Shown: in pieces, positions 53,384 to 63,316 of the stretch | How the letters are laid out: each line of letters opens with the position of its first letter | Numbering within the stretch: position 1 is the stretch's first letter | DNA from: Hypericibacter terrae | Lineage (GTDB): Bacteria; Pseudomonadota; Alphaproteobacteria; Dongiales; Dongiaceae | NCBI RefSeq assembly: GCF_008728855.1 | Contig: NZ_CP042906.1 | Span: 1,736,001 to 1,800,000 of the forward strand | Reading direction: 5' to 3' | Length of the DNA: 64,000 nucleotides | Translations under genes and position numbers: made by a program | Notes under the pieces: model-generated | What the model saw: only the letters and a program-made list of their open reading frames with translations | Database searches by the model: none | What the model was told of the DNA's origin: nothing

Positions 53384-54703
53384 TCAGCGCAGGTCGCTGG
53401 CGCGCTGTCCCATCGCGCCGGCCCGCGAATCCACGTTGGGGTCCTTGATCCAGTCCTCCACCGGCGTCGCCTGCAGCTTGCCGGAACCGAGGTCCTTCAG
53501 GGTCGGGGCGAAGGCGGCGCTGCCGACCACCAGGAACACGTGATTGACGTAATCGAGATCGACCCAGGCATAGTTGATCCCGATGATCCGGTATTTGTCG
53601 CCCTGATGCAGCAGCAGCGGCGATCCGGAATCGCCTTTCACCAGGCCGCACTGGGTCGTGTAGTAACGCGCATCCAGCACATCGGCCGGACCGCAGCTAT
53701 GCCGGAGCTTCGGGCGGAAACCGCCCTGGCCGCCATAGCCGATCTGAATGACATCGGACTTCGCGTCGTCGACGATGCCATTGAGGTCGGGCTTGGTCGC
53801 CGCAAAGACGTCGATGATCCCGGTCTGCCGGCCGATCGGCGAATCCAGCGTCGGCAGCGCCCAATCCCGGCCGAAAGCGGGATTGTCGATGGTCTTGCCG
53901 TCGAACTGATGGACCGGGTCGTAGTCCGGGTCGACATGGACCGCCGTCACATTGGCCGTCGCCACCGCATCGCCATGATCGCTTCCCGCATTGAACAGGA
54001 GCGGCTTCACATGGCGGCCTTTGTCGTCCATGACGCAATGGGCCGCCGTCAGGACGATATCTTCGGCGACCAGGGTGGCCGTGCAGATAAAGCCGCCCTG
54101 GGTTTCGAGGCGGCCGACGGCGCGCGCCGGCATTTTCGAGGGGTCGGCCAGCTCCCAGTCCGAGGCGTAGGCCTTGTCGCCCTGGGACTGGTGGGCCTTG
54201 CTTTCCTGGGCGAGGTCGTCGAGGACCCGGTCCAGCGTGGTGCGGAACGCGCCGATGTCCCGCTTCATCCGCGTTGCGTCATAGGGCGCCGGCGTTCGCG
54301 GATAGGTGGCGGTCAGAACGAGCACGCCGCTGTTTTCGAGATCGAGATGCGTCGGCCCCAGATTCCTGTTGTTCCAGCGCTGCGCGAAATCGTGCAGGAT
54401 CTCGCGGCTGAGAAACAGGATCCTGTCGGCGGGGATCGGTGCCAGCGGATCGATGGCGGCAACCTTGCCATGGGCATCGACGGTGAGGGCGATGGAGCCC
54501 GGCACCGGCACCTTGCCCTTGATCCAGGTGACCTCGATCTCCTTCGCGTCGCCCGAGGGCTTGGTGTCGAGCCCGAGATCCTGGACGGCCTGCGATGCCT
54601 GCGCCACGGTCATGGGCCCCGCGGCCGTGTCGTCCGCGAAACCGGCGGCGAGGGACGCGACGAACGTCAGGATGAAGGCGAGTCCGGCGAGGGGTGCGCG
54701 CAA
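53384..54703 (-). CDS. Secreted YbjN-like/trypsin-like serine protease fusion (divergent paralogue 3)
   Basis: A 439-residue protein if the TTG at 54701-54703 is the start. A longer form begins at ATG 54775 inside the previous gene. The signal peptide ends ...AAGFA near residue 23. The N-terminal domain (30-170) has the same size and place as the YbjN domain but is divergent (MTVAQASQAVQDLGL, FAQRWNNRNLGPTHLDLEN keeps the RWNN motif). The protease domain is 190-400, with triad His222 (TAAHC), Asp280 (FGRDWALPTLD) and Ser359 (KGDSGSPLL) intact. It follows the upstream paralogue after 10 bases, so coupled expression is likely. Confidence 0.82.
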   Translation of the reverse strand: MRAPLAGLAFILTFVASLAAGFADDTAAGPMTVAQASQAVQDLGLDTKPSGDAKEIEVTWIKGKVPVPGSIALTVDAHGKVAAIDPLAPIPADRILFLSREILHDFAQRWNNRNLGPTHLDLENSGVLVLTATYPRTPAPYDATRMKRDIGAFRTTLDRVLDDLAQESKAHQSQGDKAYASDWELADPSKMPARAVGRLETQGGFICTATLVAEDIVLTAAHCVMDDKGRHVKPLLFNAGSDHGDAVATANVTAVHVDPDYDPVHQFDGKTIDNPAFGRDWALPTLDSPIGRQTGIIDVFAATKPDLNGIVDDAKSDVIQIGYGGQGGFRPKLRHSCGPADVLDARYYTTQCGLVKGDSGSPLLLHQGDKYRIIGINYAWVDLDYVNHVFLVVGSAAFAPTLKDLGSGKLQATPVEDWIKDPNVDSRAGAMGQRASDLR

Positions 54704-54713
54704 GGAATCGTCT

Positions 54714-55973
54714 CTACCGGGTGCTGCGGGTGCCTGCGTTCTCCGACTTCTCGGAAGCGTCGCGCGTCGATGCATGATTCAGGAACTCCGGCAGCGCATT
54801 GATGAAGGCGGTGCTCGAAACCGCGACATTGGCGTGTTTGATGTCGTGAAAGTCGATGATCGCCTCGTCGATGCCGATGATGCTGTAGCTGCCATTCTCG
54901 AACAGCAGATCTGGCGAACCCGAATCGCCCGGCTCGATATGGCAGAGATGCGCGTAGGTATTGTCCTTCCACACATGCGCAAGGCGGCAATCGCTCTGCA
55001 TGGTGAGCTCCATCGAGCTGCCATAGCCGACCCGAAACACCTGGTAATCCTGCGAGCCGATCATGCGGTCGAGCGTCGCGGAATCCAGTTCCTTGATGGG
55101 AAGAATGCCGGTCTTGTCGCCGATGGCGCGGTCGAGCCGGACGAAGGCCCAGTCATGGCCTTCCATGCCGTTCGCGCTGAAGATGCGGGTGATGTCGAAC
55201 TCCGGCGGCACGAATACGTCGAGGACGCCGGCCTCGACGACCGCCTTGCCGTCGACATAGGCGGCGCGGAAACGCTTGGGCTTGACCGCCCTGCCGGCGA
55301 AATTGAACAGGCAATGGGCCGCGGTGAGAATCACGTCGGCGCCGACCACGCTGGCGGTGCAGTAGCCGTCGTTCAGCTCCAGCAGCCCTACGGCCTGGGC
55401 CGGCAACTGGCTGATATCGGCTTTCTTCCGGGTCGAGTTGTAGCTGCTGGAGAACTCGTCGAGCTGATCGCGAATGCGGCTCAAGGTCTGCTCGAACCGG
55501 TGCAGCCCGTTGGCTTCGAATTCCGCGGGGTTGATTCCGTACTCGACCGGCATGTTGGTCGAGGCGATCAGGATGTCGTCGTCCCCGGTATAGAGCGTGA
55601 TCATGCCTTCGACCCGATTCCACCGATTGATGAACTCGGCCAGCATGGCGGGGTCGGGGTCTTCCTTGGGCTTGGCCGGGAGAATCGCGGCCACGCGCAG
55701 GTTCCAGATCTGGCCGTCGGGATTCCGGTCCAGATTCACGAAGCCGGGGTAGTTCGTGCCGTCGACATGCCAGTCGATGGCGACATCGCCGTCGGTCATG
55801 GTGCGCGGCGAAAGGCCCGCCTTGGCCAGCAGCGACTTCACATAGCTGTCGGTTGCCTTGAAAAGCGTTCCCGGCAGCGGCTCGCCCGTCGAAGCGGCGA
55901 AGCCGGGGTGGGAAAGGGCGAGCAGGACGGCAAGGGCCGTCAGGACGTGGCGTGACGTGCGGAGGAGGGACAT
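54714..55973 (-). CDS. Secreted YbjN-trypsin-like serine protease fusion (paralogue 4)
   Basis: A 419-residue protein. Signal peptide 1-27 (ALSHPGFAA). YbjN-like domain about 38-172 (SYVKSLLAKAGLSP, GQIWNLRV, FINRWNRVEGMITLY, EYGINPAEFEANGLHRF). Protease domain 192-398 with triad His220 (TAAHC), Asp274 (EGHDWAFVRLD) and Ser351 (EPGDSGSPDL). It shares WKDNTYAH and PGDSGSPDL exactly with the paralogue at 51901. The start at ATG 55971-55973 is chosen because it begins a clean signal peptide, and the frame upstream is non-coding. First gene of the tandem set. Confidence 0.88.
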   Translation of the reverse strand: MSLLRTSRHVLTALAVLLALSHPGFAASTGEPLPGTLFKATDSYVKSLLAKAGLSPRTMTDGDVAIDWHVDGTNYPGFVNLDRNPDGQIWNLRVAAILPAKPKEDPDPAMLAEFINRWNRVEGMITLYTGDDDILIASTNMPVEYGINPAEFEANGLHRFEQTLSRIRDQLDEFSSSYNSTRKKADISQLPAQAVGLLELNDGYCTASVVGADVILTAAHCLFNFAGRAVKPKRFRAAYVDGKAVVEAGVLDVFVPPEFDITRIFSANGMEGHDWAFVRLDRAIGDKTGILPIKELDSATLDRMIGSQDYQVFRVGYGSSMELTMQSDCRLAHVWKDNTYAHLCHIEPGDSGSPDLLFENGSYSIIGIDEAIIDFHDIKHANVAVSSTAFINALPEFLNHASTRDASEKSENAGTRSTR

Positions 55974-56311
55974 GGGTGATCGGGCGCGAGGGCTCGTCGA
56001 ATTGCTATGTCCCTGTCGGGACGGGGGCCGGGCCCTCGGGCGAAATCGCAGAGGGTGAAAATCAGGTCGATAGAACCAGTCTGACGTGAAATTCCTGCGA
56101 TCTGCAACCTCGGCAGTGGCGAGGGGCGCGGTTAACGCCGGGGAATAGGACGCAAACGCCCGAGAATCGGGCGGAAATCGGGCAGTTTGGCCGTTCCGGC
56201 GCCCGGGAAGGCGCTGTTGCGGGCCCCGGGGGCGGGTGATATTTTCCCCGCCTCCCGACATTCCCGGAGCGTTCTCCCCGGCCGTTTACCGGAGCCATCC
56301 TTAGGATTCCC
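55974..56311. other. Intergenic region between protease cluster and gatC
   Basis: 338 bases between divergent starts. It holds promoters for both directions, but no consensus pair stands out. A 7-bp hairpin CGCCCGA-GAA-TCGGGCG lies at 56157-56173. No small gene or RNA was recognised. Confidence 0.5.
56157..56173. promoter_or_regulatory. Hairpin in gatC leader/upstream region
   Basis: CGCCCGA and TCGGGCG form a perfect 7-bp stem around GAA, 139 bases before the gatC start. It could be an operator or a leader structure. There is nothing further to identify it. Confidence 0.3.
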
Positions 56312-56599
56312 ATGTCGCTCGACCGCAAGACCGTTGCCCATATCGCGACTCTCGCCCGCCTCAAGCTCACGGATGAGGAGCTCGACGGCTATGCCAAGGA
56401 ACTGGACGGCATTCTGCATTGGGTCGAGCAACTGGACGCGGTCGATGTCTCGGGCGTCGAGCCGATGAGCGGCGTCGGGCGCTTCGCCCTGCCCAAGCGC
56501 AAGGACGAGGTGACCGACGGCAATTGCCGCGACCGGGTCCTGGCCAATGCGCCGGATGCCGCGGCCGGCTTCTTCTCGGTCCCCAAGGTCGTGGAGTGA
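56312..56599 (+). CDS. gatC: Asp/Glu-tRNA(Asn/Gln) amidotransferase subunit GatC
   Basis: A 95-residue subunit that stabilises GatA and bridges it to Gat[21 protein letters not shown], then [17 protein letters not shown] and [16 protein letters not shown] are the GatC landmarks. It is the first gene of gatCAB. Its stop is close to two possible gatA starts (GTG overlapping by 4 bases, or ATG 8 bases later). The trimer converts misacylated Asp-tRNA(Asn) or Glu-tRNA(Gln) to the amides. Confidence 0.95.
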   Translation: MSLDRKTVAHIATLARLKLTDEELDGYAKELDGILHWVEQLDAVDVSGVEPMSGVGRFALPKRKDEVTDGNCRDRVLANAPDAAAGFFSVPKVVE

Positions 56600-56607
56600 C
56601 CGCAACC

Positions 56608-58074
56608 ATGACCAAGATCACCGATCTCACGATTGCCGGCGCGCTCGACGGGCTCGCCAAGGGCAGTTTCTCCGCCAGGGAGCTGACGCAGGCCCATCTC
56701 GAGGCGATGGCGGCCGCACGCCACCTCAATGCCTACATCACCGAGACGCCCGAGAAGGCCCTGACCATGGCCGAGGCGTCGGACCAGCGCCGCCGCGCCG
56801 GCAAGGCCGGCGCCATGGACGGTATTCCGCTGGCGATCAAGGACCTGTTCTGCACCGAGGGCGTCCCGACCACGGCCGGCTCGCATATCCTGCAGGGCTT
56901 CAAGCCCACCTATGAATCGACCGTCTCGACCAATCTCTGGAAGGCCGGCGCCGTCATGCTGGGCAAGGCCAATCTGGACGAGTTCGCGATGGGCTCCTCC
57001 AACATGACCAGCTATCACGGCCATGTCGCCAATCCCTGGAAGCGCAAGGGCGATCCCTCGGTGCTGGTACCCGGCGGTTCCTCGGGCGGCTCGGCCGCCT
57101 CGGTTGCGGCACGCATCGCGATGGCGGCGACCGGCACCGATACCGGCGGCTCGATCCGCCAGCCGGCCGCCTTCTGCGGCATCGTCGGCATCAAGCCGAC
57201 CTATGGCCGCTGCTCGCGCTGGGGCATCGTCGCCTTCGCCTCGTCGCTGGACCAGGCGGGCCCCATGACCCGCAGCGTGGAGGACGCCGCGATCATGCTG
57301 GGCGCCATGGCGGGCCACGATCCGAAGGATTCGACCTCGGTCGATCTGCCGGTGCCGGATTTCCGCGCCGCGCTTACGGGCGACATCCGCGGCATGAAGA
57401 TCGGCATCCCGAAGGAATATCGCGTCGACGGCATGTCGGCCGAAATCGAGACGCTCTGGGCACAGGGCGCCGAATGGCTCAAGGCCGCCGGCGCCATTCC
57501 GGTCGAGATCTCGCTGCCGCATACGAAATACGCGCTGCCGACCTACTATATCATCGCTCCCGCCGAGGCCTCCTCGAACCTCGCGCGCTATGACGGCGTG
57601 CGGTTCGGCCTGCGCGTTCCGGCCGACACGCTGGATGAGATGTATGAGCTCACCCGCGCCGCCGGCTTCGGCGCCGAGGTCAAGCGGCGCATTCTGATCG
57701 GAACCTATGTGCTCTCGGCCGGCTATTACGACGCCTATTACTTGCGGGCGCAGCGGCTGCGTAGCCTGATCGCGCGCGATTTCACCGAAGCCTTCAAGCA
57801 GGTCGACGTGATCCTGACGCCTGCGACACCGACGGCGGCCTTCGCCGAGGGCGAGAACAGCGACGATCCGGTGGCGATGTATCTGAACGACGTCTTCACC
57901 GTGACCGTGAACCTCGCGGGCCTGCCGGGCATCTCGGTGCCGGCGGCGCTCTCGGCCGAGGGTCTGCCGCTGGGCCTGCAGCTCATCGGCAAGGCATTCG
58001 ACGAGGCGACGCTGCTGAGGGCGGGGCAGGTGCTGGAAAAGGCCGCGGCCTTCACCGCGCGGCCGGAGGCGTAA
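56608..58074 (+). CDS. gatA: Asp/Glu-tRNA amidotransferase subunit GatA
   Basis: A 488-residue amidase-signature enzyme that releases ammonia from glutamine. The triad is Lys78 (PLAIKDLF), the serine pair in GGSSGGS (158-159) and Ser182 ([10 protein letters not shown]). A long frame exists upstream, but ATG 56608 (MTKITDLTI) matches the family. GTG 56596, which overlaps the gatC stop, is an alternative. It is followed after 5 bases by gatB. Confidence 0.95.
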   Translation: MTKITDLTIAGALDGLAKGSFSARELTQAHLEAMAAARHLNAYITETPEKALTMAEASDQRRRAGKAGAMDGIPLAIKDLFCTEGVPTTAGSHILQGFKPTYESTVSTNLWKAGAVMLGKANLDEFAMGSSNMTSYHGHVANPWKRKGDPSVLVPGGSSGGSAASVAARIAMAATGTDTGGSIRQPAAFCGIVGIKPTYGRCSRWGIVAFASSLDQAGPMTRSVEDAAIMLGAMAGHDPKDSTSVDLPVPDFRAALTGDIRGMKIGIPKEYRVDGMSAEIETLWAQGAEWLKAAGAIPVEISLPHTKYALPTYYIIAPAEASSNLARYDGVRFGLRVPADTLDEMYELTRAAGFGAEVKRRILIGTYVLSAGYYDAYYLRAQRLRSLIARDFTEAFKQVDVILTPATPTAAFAEGENSDDPVAMYLNDVFTVTVNLAGLPGISVPAALSAEGLPLGLQLIGKAFDEATLLRAGQVLEKAAAFTARPEA

Positions 58075-58079
58075 CGGTC

Positions 58080-59555
58080 ATGAACGATGTGATGGCGAAC
58101 GACAGCAATCTGATCCAGGGCCGCACCGGCGCCTGGGAGATCGTGCTCGGGCTCGAGGTCCATGCCCAGGTGATCTCGAACTCGAAGCTGTTCTCGGGGG
58201 CGGCCACGGCGTTCGGCGCCGAGCCCAACACGCAGGTGAGTCTGATCGATGCCGGCTTCCCCGGCATGCTGCCGGTGATCAACGGCTATTGCGTCGAGCA
58301 GGCGGTGCGCACGGGCCTGGGCTTGAACGCGCAGATCAATCTGCGCTCGGTGTTTGACCGTAAGAATTATTTCTATGCCGATCTCCCGGCCGGCTATCAG
58401 ATCTCGCAATACCTGCAGCCGATCGTGGGCAAGGGCACCATCATCCTCGATCTCCCCGACGGGCGGTCGCGCGAGGTCGGCATCACGCGCCTCCATCTCG
58501 AGCAGGATGCAGGCAAGAGCCTCCACGACCAGCATCCGAAGAAGACCTATGTCGATCTCAACCGCGCCGGCGTGGCGCTGATGGAGATCGTGTCGGAGCC
58601 GGACATGCGCTCCTCGGAGGAGGCCGCGGCCTATCTCAAGAAGCTGCGCTCGATCCTGCGCTATCTCGGCACCTGCGACGGCAATATGGACGAGGGCAGC
58701 TTCCGCTGCGACGTCAACGTCTCGGTACGCAAGCCCGGCGGCGAGCTCGGCACACGCTGCGAGATCAAGAATGTGAATTCGATCCGCTTCGTGCAGCAGG
58801 CGATCGAGCATGAGGCGCGCCGGCAGATCGAGCTGGTCGAGGATGGCGGCACGGTCAAGCAGGAGACCCGCCTGTTCGACGCCGGCAAGGGCATCACGCG
58901 GCCGATGCGCAGCAAGGAACATGCGCATGACTACCGCTATTTCCCCGATCCCGACCTGCTGCCGCTCGAGCTCGATGCGAAATGGGTCGAAAGCATCAAG
59001 GCGACGCTGCCGGAGCTGCCCGACGTCAAAAAGGCGCGCTTCATCAAGGCCTATGGGCTCTCCGCCTATGACGCGGGCGTGCTGGTGGGCGAGCGGGAGA
59101 CGGCGGCCTTCTATGAAAGCGTCGCGAAAGGTCGCGATGCCAAGCTGGCGGCCAACTGGGTCATCTCGGAACTGTTCGGCGTGCTGAACAAGCAGAACAA
59201 GGAAATCGGCGACTCCCCGGTCTCGGCGGCCTCGCTGGGCGAGCTGGTGGATCTGCTGGCCGACAACACCCTCTCTGGCCGCCTCGCCAAGGACGTGTTC
59301 CAGGCGATGGTCGAGACCGGCAAGGGTGCCAGGGCGATCGTCGAGGAGAAGGGTCTGCGCCAGGTCACCGACACCGGCGCCATCGAGGCCGCGATCGACA
59401 AGGTCATGGCCGAGCAGGCCGACAAGGTGGCCGAGTACCGCTCGGGCAAGGACAAGCTCCTGGGCTTCTTCGTCGGCCAGGTGATGAAGTCCACCGGCGG
59501 CAAGGCCAACCCCGCCATGCTGAACGAGCTTCTGAAGAAGAAGCTCGCGGGCTGA
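58080..59555 (+). CDS. gatB: Asp/Glu-tRNA amidotransferase subunit GatB
   Basis: A 491-residue kinase subunit that activates the Asp or Glu of the misacylated t[22 protein letters not shown] is the GatB signature near residue 24, and [16 protein letters not shown] and [15 protein letters not shown] are further landmarks. The C-terminal tail domain ends [18 protein letters not shown]. It is the last gene of the operon. No obvious terminator hairpin with a T-tract follows. Confidence 0.96.
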   Translation: MNDVMANDSNLIQGRTGAWEIVLGLEVHAQVISNSKLFSGAATAFGAEPNTQVSLIDAGFPGMLPVINGYCVEQAVRTGLGLNAQINLRSVFDRKNYFYADLPAGYQISQYLQPIVGKGTIILDLPDGRSREVGITRLHLEQDAGKSLHDQHPKKTYVDLNRAGVALMEIVSEPDMRSSEEAAAYLKKLRSILRYLGTCDGNMDEGSFRCDVNVSVRKPGGELGTRCEIKNVNSIRFVQQAIEHEARRQIELVEDGGTVKQETRLFDAGKGITRPMRSKEHAHDYRYFPDPDLLPLELDAKWVESIKATLPELPDVKKARFIKAYGLSAYDAGVLVGERETAAFYESVAKGRDAKLAANWVISELFGVLNKQNKEIGDSPVSAASLGELVDLLADNTLSGRLAKDVFQAMVETGKGARAIVEEKGLRQVTDTGAIEAAIDKVMAEQADKVAEYRSGKDKLLGFFVGQVMKSTGGKANPAMLNELLKKKLAG

Positions 59556-59673
59556 GCCCCCCGCGCCATCGCGAGAATGACCCGCGCGCACCCGTTGCCT
59601 TCTGACGCCGTCCTTCGACGGAGGCTGGCGAGGCGGGTGCGGCATGGCCGGGTGCACGGTCGGCGGGTCACAC

Positions 59674-61698
59674 ATGCTTGATTACCTGCATAAGTTCCTC
59701 GACTTCTTCGCGGCCAATCCGGCGCTCGCTTATGGGCTGGGGTTTCTCGCGGCCATGGTCGAGGCTCTCCCGGTGGTCGGCGCGGTCGTTCCCGGCTCGA
59801 CCCTGATCATCGCAATCGGTGCGCTGGTCGCGACCGACGCGATCCAATTCTGGCCGCTCTCCGGCTGGGTCATCCTCGGCGCCGTCGTCGGTGACACCAT
59901 CGCCTATAATGTCGGTCGCATTTACGGCCGTTCGATCGTCACCCGCTGGCCCTTCAGCCGCCATCCGCGCCTGGTCGAGGAAGCCGAGCGCTTCTTCGCG
60001 CGCCATGGCGGCAAGAGCGTGCTGTTCGGCCGCTTCCTCCCGGCAACCCGCGCCTTCGTGCCGCTCTTCGCTGGCATCCTGCTATTGCCGCCGGCGCGGT
60101 TCTATCCCGCGGTCATCCTCTCCGCGGCGATGTGGGCCTTCGCCCATATCCTACCCGGCGTGGCGGTCGGGGCCTCGCTGACCCTGGCGGGGGCGGTGGC
60201 CGGGCGGCTGCTGATCTTCATCGCGCTGCTGGTGGCCGTGTTGCTCCTGGCCCTGTGGCTGATGCGGCTCATCCTGCGGATCTTCATTCCCTGGATCGGC
60301 CGCCTCGCGGGCCGGGCGGACGCCTGGGCCGTCACCGGCGACCGCTGGCCGCAGCGGCTGATGCGATCGCTGCTGGAGCCCGGCGAGCGCGAGCTGCGCG
60401 GATTGATCGTCGCCGTGGCGCTGCTGGTGGCGACGCTCTGGCTGTTCTTCGCGATCCTCGAAGGCGTGGTGGGTGGCGAGCCGCTGGTGCGGGCCGATTC
60501 CGCGATCTTCGGGCTGCTGCAGAACCTGCGCTCGCCCTGGGGCGACGGGCTGATGGTGGCGGTCACGGAGCTCGGCGATCCGGTCGTGGTCATCGGCATC
60601 ACGCTCGCGGTGCTGCTGTGGCTGCTGTCGCAGCGGGCCTGGCGCACCGCGCTCTATTGGATGGCGGCGGTCACGCTCAGTTCATTTTTCAATACCGGCC
60701 TCAAGATGATGCTCTACCGGCCGCGGCCCGCGCCCGATCTCTATAGCGGCTGGGGCGCCTTTTCCTTTCCCAGCGGCCACGCCACGGTCAACATCGTGAT
60801 GTGGGGCTTTCTCGCCTTCCTGGCGACGCGGGAGATGAAGCCGCTCGGGCGCCGCATCTTCATCGCGTTCACCGTCGGCCTCGTCAGCCTGATCGCAATC
60901 TCGCGGCTCTATCTCGGCGCCCACTGGTTCTCGGATGTCAGCGCGGGCCTCGCCTTCGGCGCTGCCTGGCTGACATTGCTGGGCACTGTCTATCTGCATC
61001 ACCGTCCGGAACGGATCCACAGCAGGGGACTGGCCGTGGCCGCAGTGGCGGCCCTGGTCGGCATCGGCGCCTTCCACATTCACAGCAACCATGACCGCGA
61101 TCTGGCCTTCTATGGTGTGCGCCAGCAGACCGAGGCGATTTCGCTCGAGGCCTGGCGCCAGGGCGGATGGAACGCGCTGCCGGAGCGGCGGATCGATCTG
61201 AAGGGCCATTACGAGGAGCCCTTCACCGTGGCCTGGGTCGGACCGCCGCGGGCGGTTGCGCGGAAGCTCGACGAAGCCGGCTGGCGCGAACCCGTCCGAT
61301 GGAGTCTCTCCAGCTTGCTCGCCTGGTTGTTGCCCAACCCGGGACCCGAAGCGTTGCCGGTCCTGCCGCGGCTCGACGACGGCCGGCCGCCGGTGCTGAT
61401 CCGGCTGCTGCCGCGGCCCGACGGATCGCGGCTCGTTTTGCGGCTCTGGCCGACGCAACTGGTGATCCACGACGAGGCCGGCGCCAGCCAGCCGGTGATG
61501 GTGGGCACCGTCGCGGCGCAGCAACCGCGCCGGCTCCTGAAACTGATCACGCTCAACCGGATGCAGGGCTCGTTCGACGCGGCGCGCGACGTGCTGGCAC
61601 AGACCCTGCAGTCGGGACGGCTGGTCGCGCATGTCGGCGCCGCCGCCAACGAAGGCTGGGATGGCAGGATGCTGCTGCTGGAGACGCCGGGGCCCTAG
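59674..61698 (+). CDS. DedA-PAP2-LssY triple-domain membrane protein
   Basis: A 674-residue fusion. DedA/SNARE-associated domain 1-210 (EALPVVGAVVPGS, GRFLPATRAFVPLFAG). PAP2 lipid-phosphatase domain about 245-460 with the phosphatase motifs KMMLYRPRPAP (344-354), FPSGHATVN (365-373) and SRLYLGAHWFSD (410-421). A soluble LssY_C-like domain follows (about 490-670). DedA proteins flip undecaprenyl phosphate or phospholipids and PAP2 enzymes dephosphorylate their pyrophosphates, so the fusion could couple transport and dephosphorylation of a polyprenyl or lipid carrier. Another Met lies 10 codons upstream. Single gene after gatB. Confidence 0.85.
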   Translation: MLDYLHKFLDFFAANPALAYGLGFLAAMVEALPVVGAVVPGSTLIIAIGALVATDAIQFWPLSGWVILGAVVGDTIAYNVGRIYGRSIVTRWPFSRHPRLVEEAERFFARHGGKSVLFGRFLPATRAFVPLFAGILLLPPARFYPAVILSAAMWAFAHILPGVAVGASLTLAGAVAGRLLIFIALLVAVLLLALWLMRLILRIFIPWIGRLAGRADAWAVTGDRWPQRLMRSLLEPGERELRGLIVAVALLVATLWLFFAILEGVVGGEPLVRADSAIFGLLQNLRSPWGDGLMVAVTELGDPVVVIGITLAVLLWLLSQRAWRTALYWMAAVTLSSFFNTGLKMMLYRPRPAPDLYSGWGAFSFPSGHATVNIVMWGFLAFLATREMKPLGRRIFIAFTVGLVSLIAISRLYLGAHWFSDVSAGLAFGAAWLTLLGTVYLHHRPERIHSRGLAVAAVAALVGIGAFHIHSNHDRDLAFYGVRQQTEAISLEAWRQGGWNALPERRIDLKGHYEEPFTVAWVGPPRAVARKLDEAGWREPVRWSLSSLLAWLLPNPGPEALPVLPRLDDGRPPVLIRLLPRPDGSRLVLRLWPTQLVIHDEAGASQPVMVGTVAAQQPRRLLKLITLNRMQGSFDAARDVLAQTLQSGRLVAHVGAAANEGWDGRMLLLETPGP

Positions 61699-61732
61699 GC
61701 TCTCGTTCGCGCCATCATTGGGCGCCCGGCCG

Positions 61733-63316
61733 TCATTCCGGCAGCCCCGCTTTTCGCAAACCATCGGCGAAAATGGCGAGATCGTTCGGTCGGTGGATCG
61801 GAAGCCAATCCTTCAGGGTGGAGATCCGCAGGGTTGGGTCGAGTTGACGCACATGCTGCATGGCTCGTCGCGCTCGCTCCTGCCGGCCGGCAAGCGCATG
61901 GCTGGCGGCGATGATGCTGACCACCATCAGAAAGCTCGGCAGATTCCGGTACGCCTTCTCCGCCCATGACGACGCGACGTCGAAACGCCTTGCGAACAGA
62001 TGCGCCGCCGCCATTCCGGCCTGCATTCGATACATTTCCGGGTCCAGGGGGCTGAGACGCATGGCCCTGGCGAAATGCTCGATGGCGCCGTCCGGTTCAC
62101 CGTGCCAGACCCTGAGGAAGCCACCGAGGAACCAGGCGGGCGCGTGGTTCGGATTGAGCGCGAGCGCTCTGTCGAGCAGCGCGATACCACCGTCGAGATC
62201 GCCGACCAGATGCCCGAGCGCATGACCGCTTCTCGTGAGCGCGACTGCATCGTCCCTGCCTAGCTCGGCCGCCCGGCGGGCCAGGCGAGCGCCTTCCTCG
62301 ATCTCGCGCGGTCCGTCGGTCGTCCACCCGTTGGCCTTGCGCCAGAAATAGCACCAGGCCGCCATCGCGTGCGCGGACGCGAAATCCGGGTCGAGCTCGA
62401 TCGCCTTGTAGAACAGCCGCAGCGCCTCGCCGATGGATTCCCGGCTCCCCCGATGCAAGTCCGCCACTCCCCGCAGAAAACAGTCATAGGCGTCGAGGCT
62501 TTCGGTCGGCTTCCGCTTCGCGCGCTCGATCTCCGCGCGTTCCAGCTGCGGCGCCATCGCGCCGACGACGCTTGCGGCGACCTGATCCTGGAGCTCGAAG
62601 ATGTCATCCAGGGCCCCCTCGAAACGCTCGGCCCATAGATGCACGCCGGTCGCCGCGTTGATCAACTGTCCGGTGATAAGGACGCGATTCGCGGCCTTGC
62701 GCACGCTGCCTTCCAGCACATAGCCGACGCCGAGCTCGCGTCCCACCTGCTTCACGTCCACCGCCCGGCCGCCATAGGTGAAGCTCGAATTGCGCGCGAT
62801 CACGAACAGCCAGCGAATGCGCGACAGCGCCGTGATGATGTCCTCCACCACACCGTCGGCAAAGTACTGCTGCTGGGAATCGCCGCTGAGGTTCAGGAAC
62901 GGCAAGACGGCAACGGATGGCTTGTCGGGGAGGCTCGGCACCTGCGCCGCCATTTCATCCGGCGTGACCGGTCCGACCTCCGGCGAACCCAAGCCAACCG
63001 TCGAATCTACTTCCGTGACAGCACCAACGAAGCGGAATCCCTTGCGGGGAATCGTACGGATCAGGCGCTGGTCCTCGCCGCTGTCACCGACCGCTTTCCG
63101 CACGGAATTGATGTGGCTGGTGAGCGTCGATTCCGAGACGATCCGCCCGCTCCAGACTGCCTCCAGCAGGTCGTCCTTGCTGACGACGCGCTCCCGGTTC
63201 TTCACCAGGTAGGCCAACAGGTCGAAGACTTGGGGCCCGATGGCGATCGCCTCGGACTCCTGCGTCAGTTCCCGCCGATCGAGGTCCAGCACATAGCGTT
63301 CGAACAGAAACTTCAC
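61733..63316 (-). CDS. CadC-like winged-helix regulator with TolB-like and TPR domains
   Basis: A 527-residue protein with no membrane helix. An OmpR/CadC-type winged helix at 1-100 (KFLFERYVLDLDRRELTQ, STLTSHINSVRKAVGD, IRTIPRKGFRFVG) is followed by a FlgO/TolB-N-like domain about 133-285 (SVAVLPFLNLSGDSQQQYFA, GVGYVLEGSVRK, GVHLWAERFEG) and TPR repeats to the end. The type is frequent in rhizobial and related genomes and often regulates adjacent genes. It is divergent from the NmrA-like gene (284 bases between starts), which may be its target. Confidence 0.85.
   Translation of the reverse strand: MKFLFERYVLDLDRRELTQESEAIAIGPQVFDLLAYLVKNRERVVSKDDLLEAVWSGRIVSESTLTSHINSVRKAVGDSGEDQRLIRTIPRKGFRFVGAVTEVDSTVGLGSPEVGPVTPDEMAAQVPSLPDKPSVAVLPFLNLSGDSQQQYFADGVVEDIITALSRIRWLFVIARNSSFTYGGRAVDVKQVGRELGVGYVLEGSVRKAANRVLITGQLINAATGVHLWAERFEGALDDIFELQDQVAASVVGAMAPQLERAEIERAKRKPTESLDAYDCFLRGVADLHRGSRESIGEALRLFYKAIELDPDFASAHAMAAWCYFWRKANGWTTDGPREIEEGARLARRAAELGRDDAVALTRSGHALGHLVGDLDGGIALLDRALALNPNHAPAWFLGGFLRVWHGEPDGAIEHFARAMRLSPLDPEMYRMQAGMAAAHLFARRFDVASSWAEKAYRNLPSFLMVVSIIAASHALAGRQERARRAMQHVRQLDPTLRISTLKDWLPIHRPNDLAIFADGLRKAGLPE

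Noticed and set aside
54704-54775. ATG start at 54775 for the third protease of the array
   Set aside because: It overlaps the preceding gene by 62 bases and gives a long Arg/Pro-rich segment before the signal peptide. The TTG at 54703 fits better, though this is not settled.
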